Source of the DNA: Pseudomonas trivialis | Lineage (GTDB): Bacteria > Pseudomonadota > Gammaproteobacteria > Pseudomonadales > Pseudomonadaceae | Length of the DNA stretch: 64,000 nucleotides | Direction of reading: 5' to 3' | Assembly: GCF_001439805.1 (NCBI RefSeq) | Contig: NZ_JYLK01000004.1 | Location: 310,001-374,000 of the forward strand | Part shown: piece after piece, positions 29,895 through 38,154 of the stretch | How the letters are laid out: each line of letters begins with the position of its first letter | Numbering within the stretch: the stretch's first letter is position 1 | The notes under the pieces: model-generated | The model's input: only the letters and a program-made list of their open reading frames with translations | Databases searched by the model: none | Told to the model about the DNA's origin: nothing | Translations under genes and position numbers: made by a program

Positions 29895-31287
29895 ATCAGT
29901 GGTGGCATTGATGCTGCTGGCGTTGCAGGGTTGCTCGATGGCGCCGGCCTACAAGGTGCCGAGGGTGGATCTGCCGGCGGATTACCGCGAGGGGCCGTGG
30001 CACAGCGCACAGCCGTCCGACCGAGTGACGCCGCAATGGTGGACGCTCTACAACGATGCGCGTCTCGATGACCTGCAGCAGCGACTGCTCCAGGCCAACC
30101 CGGACCTGGCGGCGGCGCTCGCGCATTTCGACGCGGCCCAGGCGTATGCCAGCCAGTTGCACGCCGGGCTGTTCCCGCAGATCAGCGCCAGCGCACAACC
30201 GCTGCGCCAGCGGCAGTCGGATTCGCGGCCGCTGCGCGGGGGTACGCAGCCGTCGGTGTACAACAGCGATACGGCCGGATTTTCCCTGAGCTACGACCTG
30301 GACCTGTGGGGCAAAATTCGCAACCAGGTGGCGGCAGGTGATGCCCAGGCGCAAGCGTCCGGGGATGAGCTGGCGATGGCACGCTTGAGCCTGCAGCAGC
30401 GACTGGCGACCCTGTATGTGCAGCTCGACGGATTGGACGCGCAACGCTGGATTCTGCAGCGTTCGCTGGATGACTTCAGCCAGGCGCTGCAACTGACGCG
30501 CAGTCGCTATGAAGGCCAGATCGCTTCAGCGCTGGACCTGACGCGCGCGCAAAGTCAGCTGGCAGAGGCCAGGGCGCAACTGGATGAAGTGCGCGGCCAA
30601 CGCAACCTTGCCGAACATGCCATCGGTGAGCTGGTGGGTGTGGCGGCGAGTGATTTTTCCCTGTCGCGCAGCCCGCATCTGATCGCCCTGCCGCAAATTC
30701 CTGCGCAACTGCCCAGCCACCTGCTGCAACGTCGCCCCGACATTGCGGCAGCGGAGCGTCGCGTGTTTGCGGCCAACGCAACGATCGGCGTGGCCAGAGC
30801 GGCGTGGTACCCGGATTTCAGCTTGACCGGCTTGATCGGCGGACAGACCCAGGGCGTTGGCAACCTGCTGTCTGCCAGCAATCGTTACTGGGCGCTGGGA
30901 CCGCTGGTGAACCTGCCAATCTTCGACGGCGGGCGCTTGAGCGCCAATGAGCGCCAGGCCAAAGCCGAGTTCGAAGAAGCCTCGGCGCAGTACCGCAGCC
31001 GGGTGCTGAAGGCCGTGCGCGAGGTGGAAGACAACCTGGCGCAACTGCGCGACTTGCAGCGCCAGGCCGAGGATGAACAGGCCGCGACGGATGCGGCGCA
31101 GCACACCCAGGCGCTGGCAATGAACAGCTATCAGGCGGGCGCGGTGAGTTACCTGGAGGTGGTGACCGCGCAAACTGCGGCATTGCAGGCGCAACGGGCG
31201 TTGCAGGCGGTGCAGACGCGGCAGTTGCAGGCGAGTGTGGGGTTAGTCACCGCCCTCGGCGGCGGCTGGCAAACTGGCACGCTTTAA
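29884..31287 (+). CDS. outer-membrane efflux lipoprotein (OprM/NodT family)
   Basis: A 467-residue outer-membrane channel of the RND tripartite system. The lipoprotein signal has Cys17 (LLALQGCSMAP). Two OEP repeats are visible, each with long helices: PQWWTLYNDARLDDLQQRLL begins the first and the second ends in NSYQAGAVSYLEVVTAQTAA, a typical OMF segment. RRPDIAAAERRVFAANATIG is the diagnostic NodT/OprM motif. The ATG at 29884 gives the proper signal; 18 codons upstream are rejected. Third gene of the pump operon; a REP element follows 20 bp later. Confidence 0.92.
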   Translation: MRRESVVALMLLALQGCSMAPAYKVPRVDLPADYREGPWHSAQPSDRVTPQWWTLYNDARLDDLQQRLLQANPDLAAALAHFDAAQAYASQLHAGLFPQISASAQPLRQRQSDSRPLRGGTQPSVYNSDTAGFSLSYDLDLWGKIRNQVAAGDAQAQASGDELAMARLSLQQRLATLYVQLDGLDAQRWILQRSLDDFSQALQLTRSRYEGQIASALDLTRAQSQLAEARAQLDEVRGQRNLAEHAIGELVGVAASDFSLSRSPHLIALPQIPAQLPSHLLQRRPDIAAAERRVFAANATIGVARAAWYPDFSLTGLIGGQTQGVGNLLSASNRYWALGPLVNLPIFDGGRLSANERQAKAEFEEASAQYRSRVLKAVREVEDNLAQLRDLQRQAEDEQAATDAAQHTQALAMNSYQAGAVSYLEVVTAQTAALQAQRALQAVQTRQLQASVGLVTALGGGWQTGTL

Positions 31288-31306
31288 GGCCCAACGCTGC
31301 TTCAAA

Positions 31307-31333
31307 TGTGGGAGGGGGCTTGCTCCCGATGGC
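31307..31333. repeat. REP element upstream of the RAYT gene
   Basis: Single REP with the exact core GTGGGAGGGGGCTTGCTC followed by CCGATGGC, the same extended form as in the doublet at 54539-54628. It lies 93 bp before the RAYT start. Confidence 0.88.
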
Positions 31334-31425
31334 GCCCTTCCAGACACATCCTGCCAAAAGCCTGCCAATCAAGCTCAGCCACAGCACCTAGCCTCTCTTG
31401 AACACCCATGCAGAGAGGCCAGGGA

Positions 31426-31884
31426 ATGCCTGATCTACCCGCGTCACACCGCCTGCGCATCGGCCGATTCAGCGAGCCGAACCGCATCTACCTCATCACC
31501 ACCAATACCCACGAACGCCTACCCATTTTCAGCGATTTCCAGTTGGGCCGTCTGGTTGTCCGGCAGATGCGGATCGCTCAGCTCCAAGGCCTGGCGCACT
31601 CCCTCGCCTGGGTGATCATGCCCGATCACTTTCACTGGATTATCGAGCTGCAAAAAGGCTCGCTGGCGGACCTGATGTGCCAGGTAAAATCCAAAAGCAC
31701 CCGCACGGTTAACGGCGCGAGCGGGCGCAAGGGCCGCCTTTGGCAGGAGAGTTTCCATGACCGGGCGCTGCGCAAGGAGGATGACCTGGTGAAAATGGCG
31801 CGGTATGTGGTGGCCAATCCCCTGCGGGCCGGGCTGGTGCGCAGAATTGGCGACTACCCGCTGTGGGACGCGATATGGCTGTAG
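31426..31884 (+). CDS. REP-associated tyrosine transposase (RAYT)
   Basis: A 152-residue Y1-type single-strand DNA transposase of the TnpA-REP group. Motifs: the HxH metal site in VIMPDHFHWIIE (His68, His70) and the nucleophile tyrosine in MARYVVANPLRAGLVRR (Tyr127). RLWQESFHDRAL is also characteristic. RAYTs are single-copy, vertically inherited proteins thought to mobilise or maintain REP/REPIN sequences rather than transpose themselves. A REP lies just upstream and many REPs are dispersed in this window. ATG 31426 is preferred over 31408 because GAGAGG lies 8 bases upstream. Confidence 0.93.
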   Translation: MPDLPASHRLRIGRFSEPNRIYLITTNTHERLPIFSDFQLGRLVVRQMRIAQLQGLAHSLAWVIMPDHFHWIIELQKGSLADLMCQVKSKSTRTVNGASGRKGRLWQESFHDRALRKEDDLVKMARYVVANPLRAGLVRRIGDYPLWDAIWL

Positions 31885-32004
31885 CGCCGCGAGCCCCCTT
31901 CAGCCTTTTTTAACTGCATTCCTGGCTTAAACACTAACTCCCACTCACAGCCTTATCCGAAACTTCGTACACTGCCCGCCCTACTCCTTGATTGGTATTG
32001 CGCA

Positions 32005-32370
32005 ATGTTGATCAAAAAAGCCCTCACCACCGTCGCGCTGCTGGCCTCCGTGCTGGGCGCTGCGTCAGCCTTCGCCCACGCGCACCTGAAAAGCTCGGAG
32101 CCTGCGGCGGACAGCAGCGTCGCTGCGCCCAAGGATCTGCGCCTGACGTTTACCGAAGGCGTCGAAGCCACGTTCACCAAAGTCTCACTGAGCAAGGACG
32201 GCACCGAAATCGCGATCAAAGGCCTGGAGACACCGGACAAAGACAAAAAGGTGTTGGTCGTGACACCCGCTGCGCCGCTGGCGGCCGGCAACTACAAGGT
32301 GGTGTGGAACGCCGTCTCCGTCGACACCCACAAGAGCAACGGTGAATACAGTTTCAAGGTCGGCCAGTAA
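32005..32370 (+). CDS. copC: CopC-domain periplasmic copper-binding protein
   Basis: A 121-residue secreted CopC/YobA-type protein. Signal peptide about residues 1-25, with mature start HAHLKSSEPAADSSV giving the N-terminal histidine typical of the Cu(II) site. A second site element is DTHKSNGEYSF near the C-terminus. There is no Met-rich loop for Cu(I), so this is the Cu(II)-only kind. It is followed 3 bp later by copD, the usual pair for copper uptake or handling. No copA/copB or CopRS genes are nearby. Confidence 0.9.
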   Translation: MLIKKALTTVALLASVLGAASAFAHAHLKSSEPAADSSVAAPKDLRLTFTEGVEATFTKVSLSKDGTEIAIKGLETPDKDKKVLVVTPAAPLAAGNYKVVWNAVSVDTHKSNGEYSFKVGQ

Positions 32371-32373
32371 TCC

Positions 32374-33228
32374 ATGGCGACGCTGCTGGTGCTGTGCCGT
32401 TTCGTGCATTTCATCGTCGTGCTGCTGATGTTCGGAGCCTGCGCGTTCAGGCCCTGGCTGCTGGGCACCCACGCGCAACCGGCGCTGGACCGGCAACTGC
32501 TGCGCATCACCCGTGGCCTGGCCTGGCTGGGGCTCGGTTCGGGCGTGGCGTGGCTGTTGTTGATCACCGCGAGCATGGCCGGCAACTGGGGCGCGGCCCT
32601 GCAACCGGCGACGGTGCAACGGGTCCTGGGCAAGACCTTCTTTGGCCAGGTGTGGGTGTGGCATCTGTTGCTGAACCTGCTGCTGGTGATCGCGCTGATC
32701 AAACCCTGGCCGGTGCTGCGCCTGCCATTGCTCGCGCTGTTACTGGCAACCCTTGCCCCCGTGGGCCACGGCGCGATGCTCGACGGCCTCAGCGGGCAGT
32801 TGCTGATCCTCAATCAGGTGGTGCACCTGGTGTGCGTCGGCGCCTGGCTCGGGGGGTTACTGTTGCTGGTGCTGATACTGCGCTCGCCAACGCCGGCACT
32901 GGCATCGATCCTGAGGCGTTTCAGCGGCGTCGGTTATGGCCTGGTGGCCGGCCTGCTGGTGACGGGTTTGATCAACGTGCGCGTACTGACCGGGCAACTG
33001 TGGCCGACACCGTTGTTCAGCGGGTTCGCGCTGATTTTATTGATCAAGGTGCTGCTGGTACTCGGCATGCTGGGGTTGGCGCTGCTGAACCGTGTGCGCC
33101 TGGAGCACTGCGAGCAGCGCGTGAGCGCGTTGAAAGCCAGCGTGACGCTTGAATGGTTACTCGGTGTTTCAGCAGTGGCAGCGGTTTCCCTGTTGGGCAC
33201 CCTTCCGCCAATGACCATGGCTGGCTGA
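32374..33228 (+). CDS. copD: CopD-family copper transport membrane protein
   Basis: A 284-residue polytopic inner-membrane protein with about eight helices. It matches the CopD domain: FVHFIVVLLMFGACAFRPWL at the N-terminus and VVHLVCVGAWLGGLLLLVLI in the middle, with conserved histidines in helices (VWHLLL, GHGAML, VVHLVC). It probably moves copper across the cytoplasmic membrane together with CopC. Start is 3 bp after the copC stop. Confidence 0.9.
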   Translation: MATLLVLCRFVHFIVVLLMFGACAFRPWLLGTHAQPALDRQLLRITRGLAWLGLGSGVAWLLLITASMAGNWGAALQPATVQRVLGKTFFGQVWVWHLLLNLLLVIALIKPWPVLRLPLLALLLATLAPVGHGAMLDGLSGQLLILNQVVHLVCVGAWLGGLLLLVLILRSPTPALASILRRFSGVGYGLVAGLLVTGLINVRVLTGQLWPTPLFSGFALILLIKVLLVLGMLGLALLNRVRLEHCEQRVSALKASVTLEWLLGVSAVAAVSLLGTLPPMTMAG

Positions 33229-33330
33229 CTCAGGCCCTCAGACCTTGGAGGTGCGACTGAGTAGTTTATTCAGTCATCGTATAACTTCCGCTTGACACCC
33301 CCGCCAAACCCCGCAAATATCCGCCTCAAT

Positions 33331-33352
33331 GTTGTACGACAACGTATAACAA
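33331..33352. promoter_or_regulatory. candidate operator upstream of the porin gene
   Basis: GTTGTACGACAAC is a perfect 5-bp inverted repeat around ACG, continuing into GTATAACAA. The core TACGACAACGTATAACAA recurs as TACGACAACCTACAACAA upstream of udh (34791-34808). The shape TTGT-N3-ACAA resembles GntR/FadR-type operators. Confidence 0.6.
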
Positions 33353-33388
33353 ATAATAAAAACAACAAAAGAAAATGGGAGCTTCACT

Positions 33389-34651
33389 GTGAGTCAATTC
33401 GCCCGCAATTCCTCCTCGCACCTCGGTGTCATCAGCCTCGCCAGCCTTGCGTTCACCCTGCCCCTCGCCGCCCAGGCAGACGGCTTTCTCGACGACGCGA
33501 AGGCTTCGCTCAACCTGCGCAACGCTTACTTCAACCGCAACTTCACCAACCCGGCCAACCCCCAGGCCAAGGCTGAAGAGTGGACGCAGAACTTCATTCT
33601 CGACGCCAGGTCCGGCTTCACCCAGGGCACCGTGGGTTTCGGGCTGGATGTGCTGGGGCTGTATTCGCAGAAGCTTGACGGCGGCAAAGGCACCGCCGGC
33701 ACGCAGCTGCTGCCGGTGCACAGCGACGGCCGCCCCGCCGACAACTTCGGGCGCCTGGGCGTGGCCCTGAAAACCCGGCTGTCGAAGACCGAACTGAAGG
33801 TCGGCGAATGGATGCCGGTGCTGCCGATTCTGCGCTCCGACGATGGCCGCTCCCTGCCGCAAACCTTTCGCGGCGGTCAGGTCACCTCCAACGAGATCGC
33901 CGGGATGACCCTCTACGGCGGCCAGTTTCGCGGCAACAGCCCGCGCAACGATGCGAGCATGGAAGACATGTTCATGAACGGCAAAGCGGCGTTCACCTCC
34001 GACCGCTTCAACTTCGGCGGCGGCGAATACACCTTCAACGACAAGCGCACCCAGGTCGGCCTGTGGTACGCCGAACTCAGCGATATCTACCAGCAGCAAT
34101 ACCTCAACCTCACCCACAGCCAGCCCGTGGGCGACTGGACCCTGGGTGCCAACCTCGGCTTCTTCAACGGCAAGGAAGACGGCAGCGCCCTGGCCGGTGA
34201 TCTCGACAACAAAACCGTCTCCGCGCTGTTCTCGGCCAAATACCAGGGCCACACCTTCTACGTGGGCCTGCAAAAACTCACCGGCGACAGCGTGTGGATG
34301 CGCGTCAACGGCACCAGCGGCGGCACCCTGGCCAACGACAGCTATAACTCCAGCTACGACAACGCCAGGGAAAAATCCTGGCAGGTGCGGCACGACTTCA
34401 ACTTCGTGGTGCTGGGCGTACCGGGCCTGACCTTGATGAACCGCTACATCAGCGGCAGCAATGTGCACACCGGGGCGATCACCGATGGCAAGGAATGGGG
34501 CCGCGAGTCAGAACTGGCCTATACCGTACAAAGCGGTGCGCTGAAGAACCTGAATGTGCGCTGGCGCAACTCGACCATGCGTCGGGATTTCAGCACCAAC
34601 GAGTTCGATGAAAACCGGCTGTTTGTGAGCTATCCGATTTCCCTGCTGTAA
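33389..34651 (+). CDS. OprD-family outer-membrane porin
   Basis: A 420-residue OprD-type porin: signal peptide about 1-29 (ending AAQADG), then an 18-strand barrel pattern. Family landmarks are FLDDAKASLNLRNAYFNRNF at the start, EWTQNFILDARSGFTQGTVG, LKVGEWMPVLPILRSDDGRS, and a terminal beta strand with hydrophobic end FVSYPISLL. It starts with GTG at 33389, with GGGAG upstream. It precedes uronate dehydrogenase and shares an operator-like motif with it, so it probably admits hexuronates or related sugar acids. Confidence 0.9.
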   Translation: MSQFARNSSSHLGVISLASLAFTLPLAAQADGFLDDAKASLNLRNAYFNRNFTNPANPQAKAEEWTQNFILDARSGFTQGTVGFGLDVLGLYSQKLDGGKGTAGTQLLPVHSDGRPADNFGRLGVALKTRLSKTELKVGEWMPVLPILRSDDGRSLPQTFRGGQVTSNEIAGMTLYGGQFRGNSPRNDASMEDMFMNGKAAFTSDRFNFGGGEYTFNDKRTQVGLWYAELSDIYQQQYLNLTHSQPVGDWTLGANLGFFNGKEDGSALAGDLDNKTVSALFSAKYQGHTFYVGLQKLTGDSVWMRVNGTSGGTLANDSYNSSYDNAREKSWQVRHDFNFVVLGVPGLTLMNRYISGSNVHTGAITDGKEWGRESELAYTVQSGALKNLNVRWRNSTMRRDFSTNEFDENRLFVSYPISLL

Positions 34652-34680
34652 CACTCAATCTCCCCCTCACCGGGATCCGC

Positions 34681-34708
34681 TGTGGGAGGGGGCTTGCTCC
34701 CTCCCACA
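34681..34708. repeat. REP palindrome after the porin gene
   Basis: TGTGGGAGGGGGCTTGCTCC continuing into CTCCCACA: a self-complementary REP 30 bp after the porin stop. It could also end porin transcription and lies upstream of udh. Confidence 0.88.
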
Positions 34709-34788
34709 TTTTGATCCTCACTGTGCTTTTATTCTGTCTGCAAGAACGTTGACAAGCCGGTGAAACCCTAACGATACTTCGACAAAGT

Positions 34789-34808
34789 CATACGACAACC
34801 TACAACAA
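34789..34808. promoter_or_regulatory. candidate operator upstream of udh
   Basis: CATACGACAACCTACAACAA lies 14 bp before the udh ATG and matches the element upstream of the porin in 16 of 18 core positions. It overlaps the likely translation-initiation region, suggesting repression. Confidence 0.55.
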
Positions 34809-34822
34809 TAAATGAGACCTTC

Positions 34823-35641
34823 ATGACCACCACCTCCGCCCCCGTTCCATTCAACCGCCTGCTGCTCACCGGCGCCGCCGGCGGGCTGGGCAAGGTACTG
34901 CGCGAGCGCATGCGCCCCTACGCCCAGGTGCTGCGCCTGTCGGACATCGCCGACATGGCTCCCGCCGCCCCCCATGAAGAAGTGCAACCCTGCGATCTCG
35001 CCGACAAACAGGCCGTGCACCACCTGGTCGAAGGCGTCGACGCCATCCTGCATTTTGGCGGCGTGTCGGTTGAGCGCCCGTTCGAAGAAGTGCTCGGCGC
35101 CAATATCAGCGGGATTTTCCATATCTATGAAGCCGCGCGCCGCCATGGCGTCAAGCGCGTGATCTTCGCCAGCTCCAACCACGTGATCGGTTTCTACAAA
35201 CAGGGCGAGCCACTCGACGCCCACTCGCCGCGCCGCCCGGACAGCTATTACGGCCTGTCCAAGTCCTACGGCGAAGACATGGCCAGTTTTTACTTCGACC
35301 GCTACGGCATCGAGACCGTCAGCATCCGCATCGGCTCCTCGTTTGCCGAACCGCAGAACCGTCGGATGATGCACACCTGGCTCAGCTTCGACGACCTGAC
35401 TCAACTGCTCGAACGCGCGCTCTACACGCCAAACGTCGGCCACACGGTGGTGTACGGCATGTCGAACAACCTCGACACCTGGTGGGACAACCGCTACGCC
35501 GCGCACCTGGGCTTTGTTCCCAAGGACAGCTCCGAAGTGTTCCGCGCCCAAGTGGAACAACAACCGCCCGTGCCCGCCGATGATCCGGCGGCGGTGTATC
35601 AGGGTGGTGCGTTCTGCGCGGCCGGGCCGTTCGGTGACTGA
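34823..35641 (+). CDS. udh: uronate dehydrogenase
   Basis: A 272-residue extended short-chain dehydrogenase that oxidises D-glucuronate or D-galacturonate to aldarolactones with NAD+. The nucleotide loop is LLTGAAGGLGK and the catalytic motif is DSYYGLSKSYGE (Tyr-x3-Lys). SSNHVIGFYKQGEPLDAHSP is the segment I recognise from Pseudomonas Udh, as is the whole N-terminal layout. It is followed by a lactonase and a TRAP transporter, which supports this function. An operator-like motif lies just upstream. Confidence 0.93.
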   Translation: MTTTSAPVPFNRLLLTGAAGGLGKVLRERMRPYAQVLRLSDIADMAPAAPHEEVQPCDLADKQAVHHLVEGVDAILHFGGVSVERPFEEVLGANISGIFHIYEAARRHGVKRVIFASSNHVIGFYKQGEPLDAHSPRRPDSYYGLSKSYGEDMASFYFDRYGIETVSIRIGSSFAEPQNRRMMHTWLSFDDLTQLLERALYTPNVGHTVVYGMSNNLDTWWDNRYAAHLGFVPKDSSEVFRAQVEQQPPVPADDPAAVYQGGAFCAAGPFGD

Positions 35642-35671
35642 GTTTGCCTCCAACCCAGGGAATGAGTGGCC

Positions 35672-36547
35672 ATGACCGCTGAATTGATTGTCGACGCCCG
35701 CAATGCCGTGGGCGAATGCCCGGTGTGGGTGCCCGAGGAAAACGCCCTCTACTGGGTGGACATCCCCAACGGCGGCCTGCAGCGCTGGAGCGCCGACAGC
35801 GGCCACATCGCCGCGTGGACGGCGCCGCAGATGCTCGCCTGCATTGCCCGCACCACCGCCGGCAATTGGGTGGCGGGCATGGAATCGGGCTTTTTCCAGC
35901 TCACGCCTTACAACGATGGCAGCCTCGACACCACGCCACTGGCCGGCGTCGAGCACCCGCGCGACGACATGCGCCTCAACGACGGCCGCTGCGACCGGCA
36001 GGGCCGTTTCTGGGCCGGCAGCATGGTGCTGAACATGGGCTTGAACGCGGCCGAAGGCACCCTCTATCGCTATGCCAGCGGCGCCGCGCCCCATGCCCAG
36101 TTGAACGGTTTCATTACCCTCAACGGCCTGGCCTTCAGCCCCGATGGCCGCACGATGTACGCCTCGGACTCGCACCCGCTGGTGCAGCAGATCTGGGCCT
36201 TTGACTACGACACCGACAGCGGCACCCCGAGCAATCGCCGCGTGTTTGTCGACATGCATAAATTCCTCGGCCGCCCCGATGGCGCGGCGGTGGATGCCGA
36301 CGGCTGCTACTGGATCTGCGCCAACGACGCCGGCCTGGTGCACCGTTTCACCCCCGACGGTCGCCTCGACCAGTCACTCACCGTACCGGTGAAAAAACCC
36401 ACCATGTGCGCCTTCGGCGGCAGCCGTCTGGATACGTTGTTCGTCACCTCGATTCGCGATGACAACAGTGACCAGTCCCTGTCCGGCGGCGTGTTCGCCC
36501 TCAACCCCGGCGTCAAGGGACTGCCCGAACCGCGCTTCATCCTCTAG
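35672..36547 (+). CDS. SMP-30/gluconolactonase-family lactonase, probable aldarolactonase
   Basis: A 291-residue six-bladed propeller lactonase. Metal-site motifs are visible: VGECPVWVPEENALYWVDIP with the first Glu, LNDGRCDRQGRFWAG with the Asn/Asp ligands, NGLAFSPDGRTMYASDS and PDGAAVDADGCYWIC. In this operon it most likely hydrolyses the glucaro- or galactaro-lactone produced by uronate dehydrogenase; lactonases named UxuL do this in other proteobacteria. ATG 35672 is preferred to the in-frame GTG at 35666 because AGGGAA sits 9 bases before it. Confidence 0.88.
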   Translation: MTAELIVDARNAVGECPVWVPEENALYWVDIPNGGLQRWSADSGHIAAWTAPQMLACIARTTAGNWVAGMESGFFQLTPYNDGSLDTTPLAGVEHPRDDMRLNDGRCDRQGRFWAGSMVLNMGLNAAEGTLYRYASGAAPHAQLNGFITLNGLAFSPDGRTMYASDSHPLVQQIWAFDYDTDSGTPSNRRVFVDMHKFLGRPDGAAVDADGCYWICANDAGLVHRFTPDGRLDQSLTVPVKKPTMCAFGGSRLDTLFVTSIRDDNSDQSLSGGVFALNPGVKGLPEPRFIL

Positions 36548-36599
36548 CTGCATCGCTGTGCCTTGAATACAAAAATAACAAGACAGGAGTGATACCCCC

Positions 36600-37562
36600 A
36601 TGGACTTCAAACGCACTTTGCTCGTCGCCGCACTGTTCACCCTCAGCAGCGCCGCTCAGGCGCTGGAAATCAAATTCGCCGATATCCACCCCGACGGCTA
36701 CCCCACCGTGGTCGCCGAAAAGAACATGGGCGCCGCGCTGACCAAAGAGAGCAACGGCGAACTGACCTTCAAGTTCTTCCCTGGCGGCGTGCTGGGCTCC
36801 GAGAAAGAAGTGGTCGAACAGGCCCAGGTCGGCGCCGTGCAGATGACCCGCGTCAGCCTCGGCATTGTCGGCCCGGTGGTGCCGGATGTGAACGTGTTCA
36901 ACCTGCCGTTCGTGTTCCGCGACCAGGCGCACATGCGCAAGGTCATCGATGGCGAGATCGGCGATGAGATCCTCGCCACCATTACCCACTCCGAATTTGG
37001 TCTGGTGGCCCTGGCCTGGATGGACGGCGGCACGCGCAACCTCTACACCAAAAAGCCGGTGCGCAAAATCGAAGACCTCAAGGGCATGAAGATTCGCGTG
37101 CAGGGCAACCCGCTGTTCATCGACGCCTTCAACGCCATGGGCGCCAACGGCATCGCCATGGACACCGGCGAGATCTTCAGCGCCCTGCAGACCGGCGTGA
37201 TCGACGGCGCGGAAAACAACCCGCCGACCCTGCTTGAGCACAACCACTTCCAGAACGCCAAGTTCTACACCCTCACCGAACACCTGATCCTGCCCGAGCC
37301 CATCGTGATGTCGAAGATCACCTGGAACAAACTCACCCCCGCCCAGCAAGACATGGTGAAAAAAGCCGCCAAGGCCGCGCAGGCCGATGAGCGCGTGTTG
37401 TGGGACGCCAAATCCGCCAGCAGCGAAACCAAACTCAAGGCCGCAGGCGTGGAGTTCATCACCGTCGACAAAAAGCCCTTCTATGACGCCACCGCAGCAG
37501 TGCGCGCCAAGTACGGCGCGCCTTACGCCGACCTGATCAAGCGCATCGACGCGGTTCAATAA
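36600..37562 (+). CDS. TRAP transporter substrate-binding protein (DctP family)
   Basis: A 320-residue periplasmic binding protein with signal peptide (about 1-20, SSAAQALE). DctP landmarks are FFPGGVLGSEKEVVEQAQVG, MDGGTRNLYTKKPVRKIEDL (the conserved arginine/lysine carboxylate region) and the helix IFSALQTGVIDGAENNPPT with the conserved Asn/Asp. It delivers a sugar acid to the following TRAP membrane proteins. Hexuronate is the likely ligand from the operon context. Confidence 0.9.
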   Translation: MDFKRTLLVAALFTLSSAAQALEIKFADIHPDGYPTVVAEKNMGAALTKESNGELTFKFFPGGVLGSEKEVVEQAQVGAVQMTRVSLGIVGPVVPDVNVFNLPFVFRDQAHMRKVIDGEIGDEILATITHSEFGLVALAWMDGGTRNLYTKKPVRKIEDLKGMKIRVQGNPLFIDAFNAMGANGIAMDTGEIFSALQTGVIDGAENNPPTLLEHNHFQNAKFYTLTEHLILPEPIVMSKITWNKLTPAQQDMVKKAAKAAQADERVLWDAKSASSETKLKAAGVEFITVDKKPFYDATAAVRAKYGAPYADLIKRIDAVQ

Positions 37563-37625
37563 CGCCCTCCTTCCTGACAAGGCCCGGCGCGGTCGGCACC
37601 GACGCGCCCGGTCACGGTGAACGCC

Positions 37626-38153
37626 ATGAAGAATCTACTGCTGCGCTTCAATGACCGCCTCTACATGACCTGCATCTGGGTCGCCGGCCTCTCGGTGCTG
37701 GGGGTGGCGCTGATCATTCCGTGGGGCATCTTTGCTCGCTACATTCTCGGCACCGGCTCCAGCTGGCCGGAGCCCACCGCGATCCTGCTGATGCTGGTGT
37801 TCACCTTCGTCGGTGCCGCCGCCAGCTACCGCGCCGGCGCGCACATGTCGGTGGCCATGGTCACCGACCGCCTGCCGCCCGCCCAACGCCGCATCGTCGG
37901 CATCCTCTCGCAACTGTTGATGGCGACCATCTGCCTGTTCATGACTATCTGGGGCAGCAAGCTGTGCCTGTCCACCTGGAACCAGTTCATGAGCGCCATC
38001 CCCACCCTGCGCGTGGGCATTACCTATATGCCGATCCCGATCGGCGGGCTGCTGACCCTGGTGTTCGTGCTGGAAAAACTCGTGCTGGGCGACCAGAGCC
38101 AACGGCGCGTGGTGCGCTTTGACCTGGTGGAAGAAAGCGAAGGAGCTGCCTGA
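37626..38153 (+). CDS. TRAP transporter small membrane subunit (DctQ family)
   Basis: A 175-residue inner-membrane protein with four helices (DRLYMTCIWVAGLSVLGVAL is the first). It contains the DctQ segment SSWPEPTAILLMLVFTFVGA and ends in a charged cytoplasmic tail. The start is uncertain: ATG 37626 is used, though a GTG at 37617 is possible, and neither has a strong ribosome binding site. It is 1 bp from the DctM gene. Confidence 0.88.
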   Translation: MKNLLLRFNDRLYMTCIWVAGLSVLGVALIIPWGIFARYILGTGSSWPEPTAILLMLVFTFVGAAASYRAGAHMSVAMVTDRLPPAQRRIVGILSQLLMATICLFMTIWGSKLCLSTWNQFMSAIPTLRVGITYMPIPIGGLLTLVFVLEKLVLGDQSQRRVVRFDLVEESEGAA

Positions 38154-38154
38154 T

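Noticed and set aside
34681..34708. Plain Rho-independent terminator after the porin
   Set aside because: It lacks a proper T run (only CATTTTG) and is an exact member of the dispersed REP family; it may still end transcripts, but is listed as a repeat.
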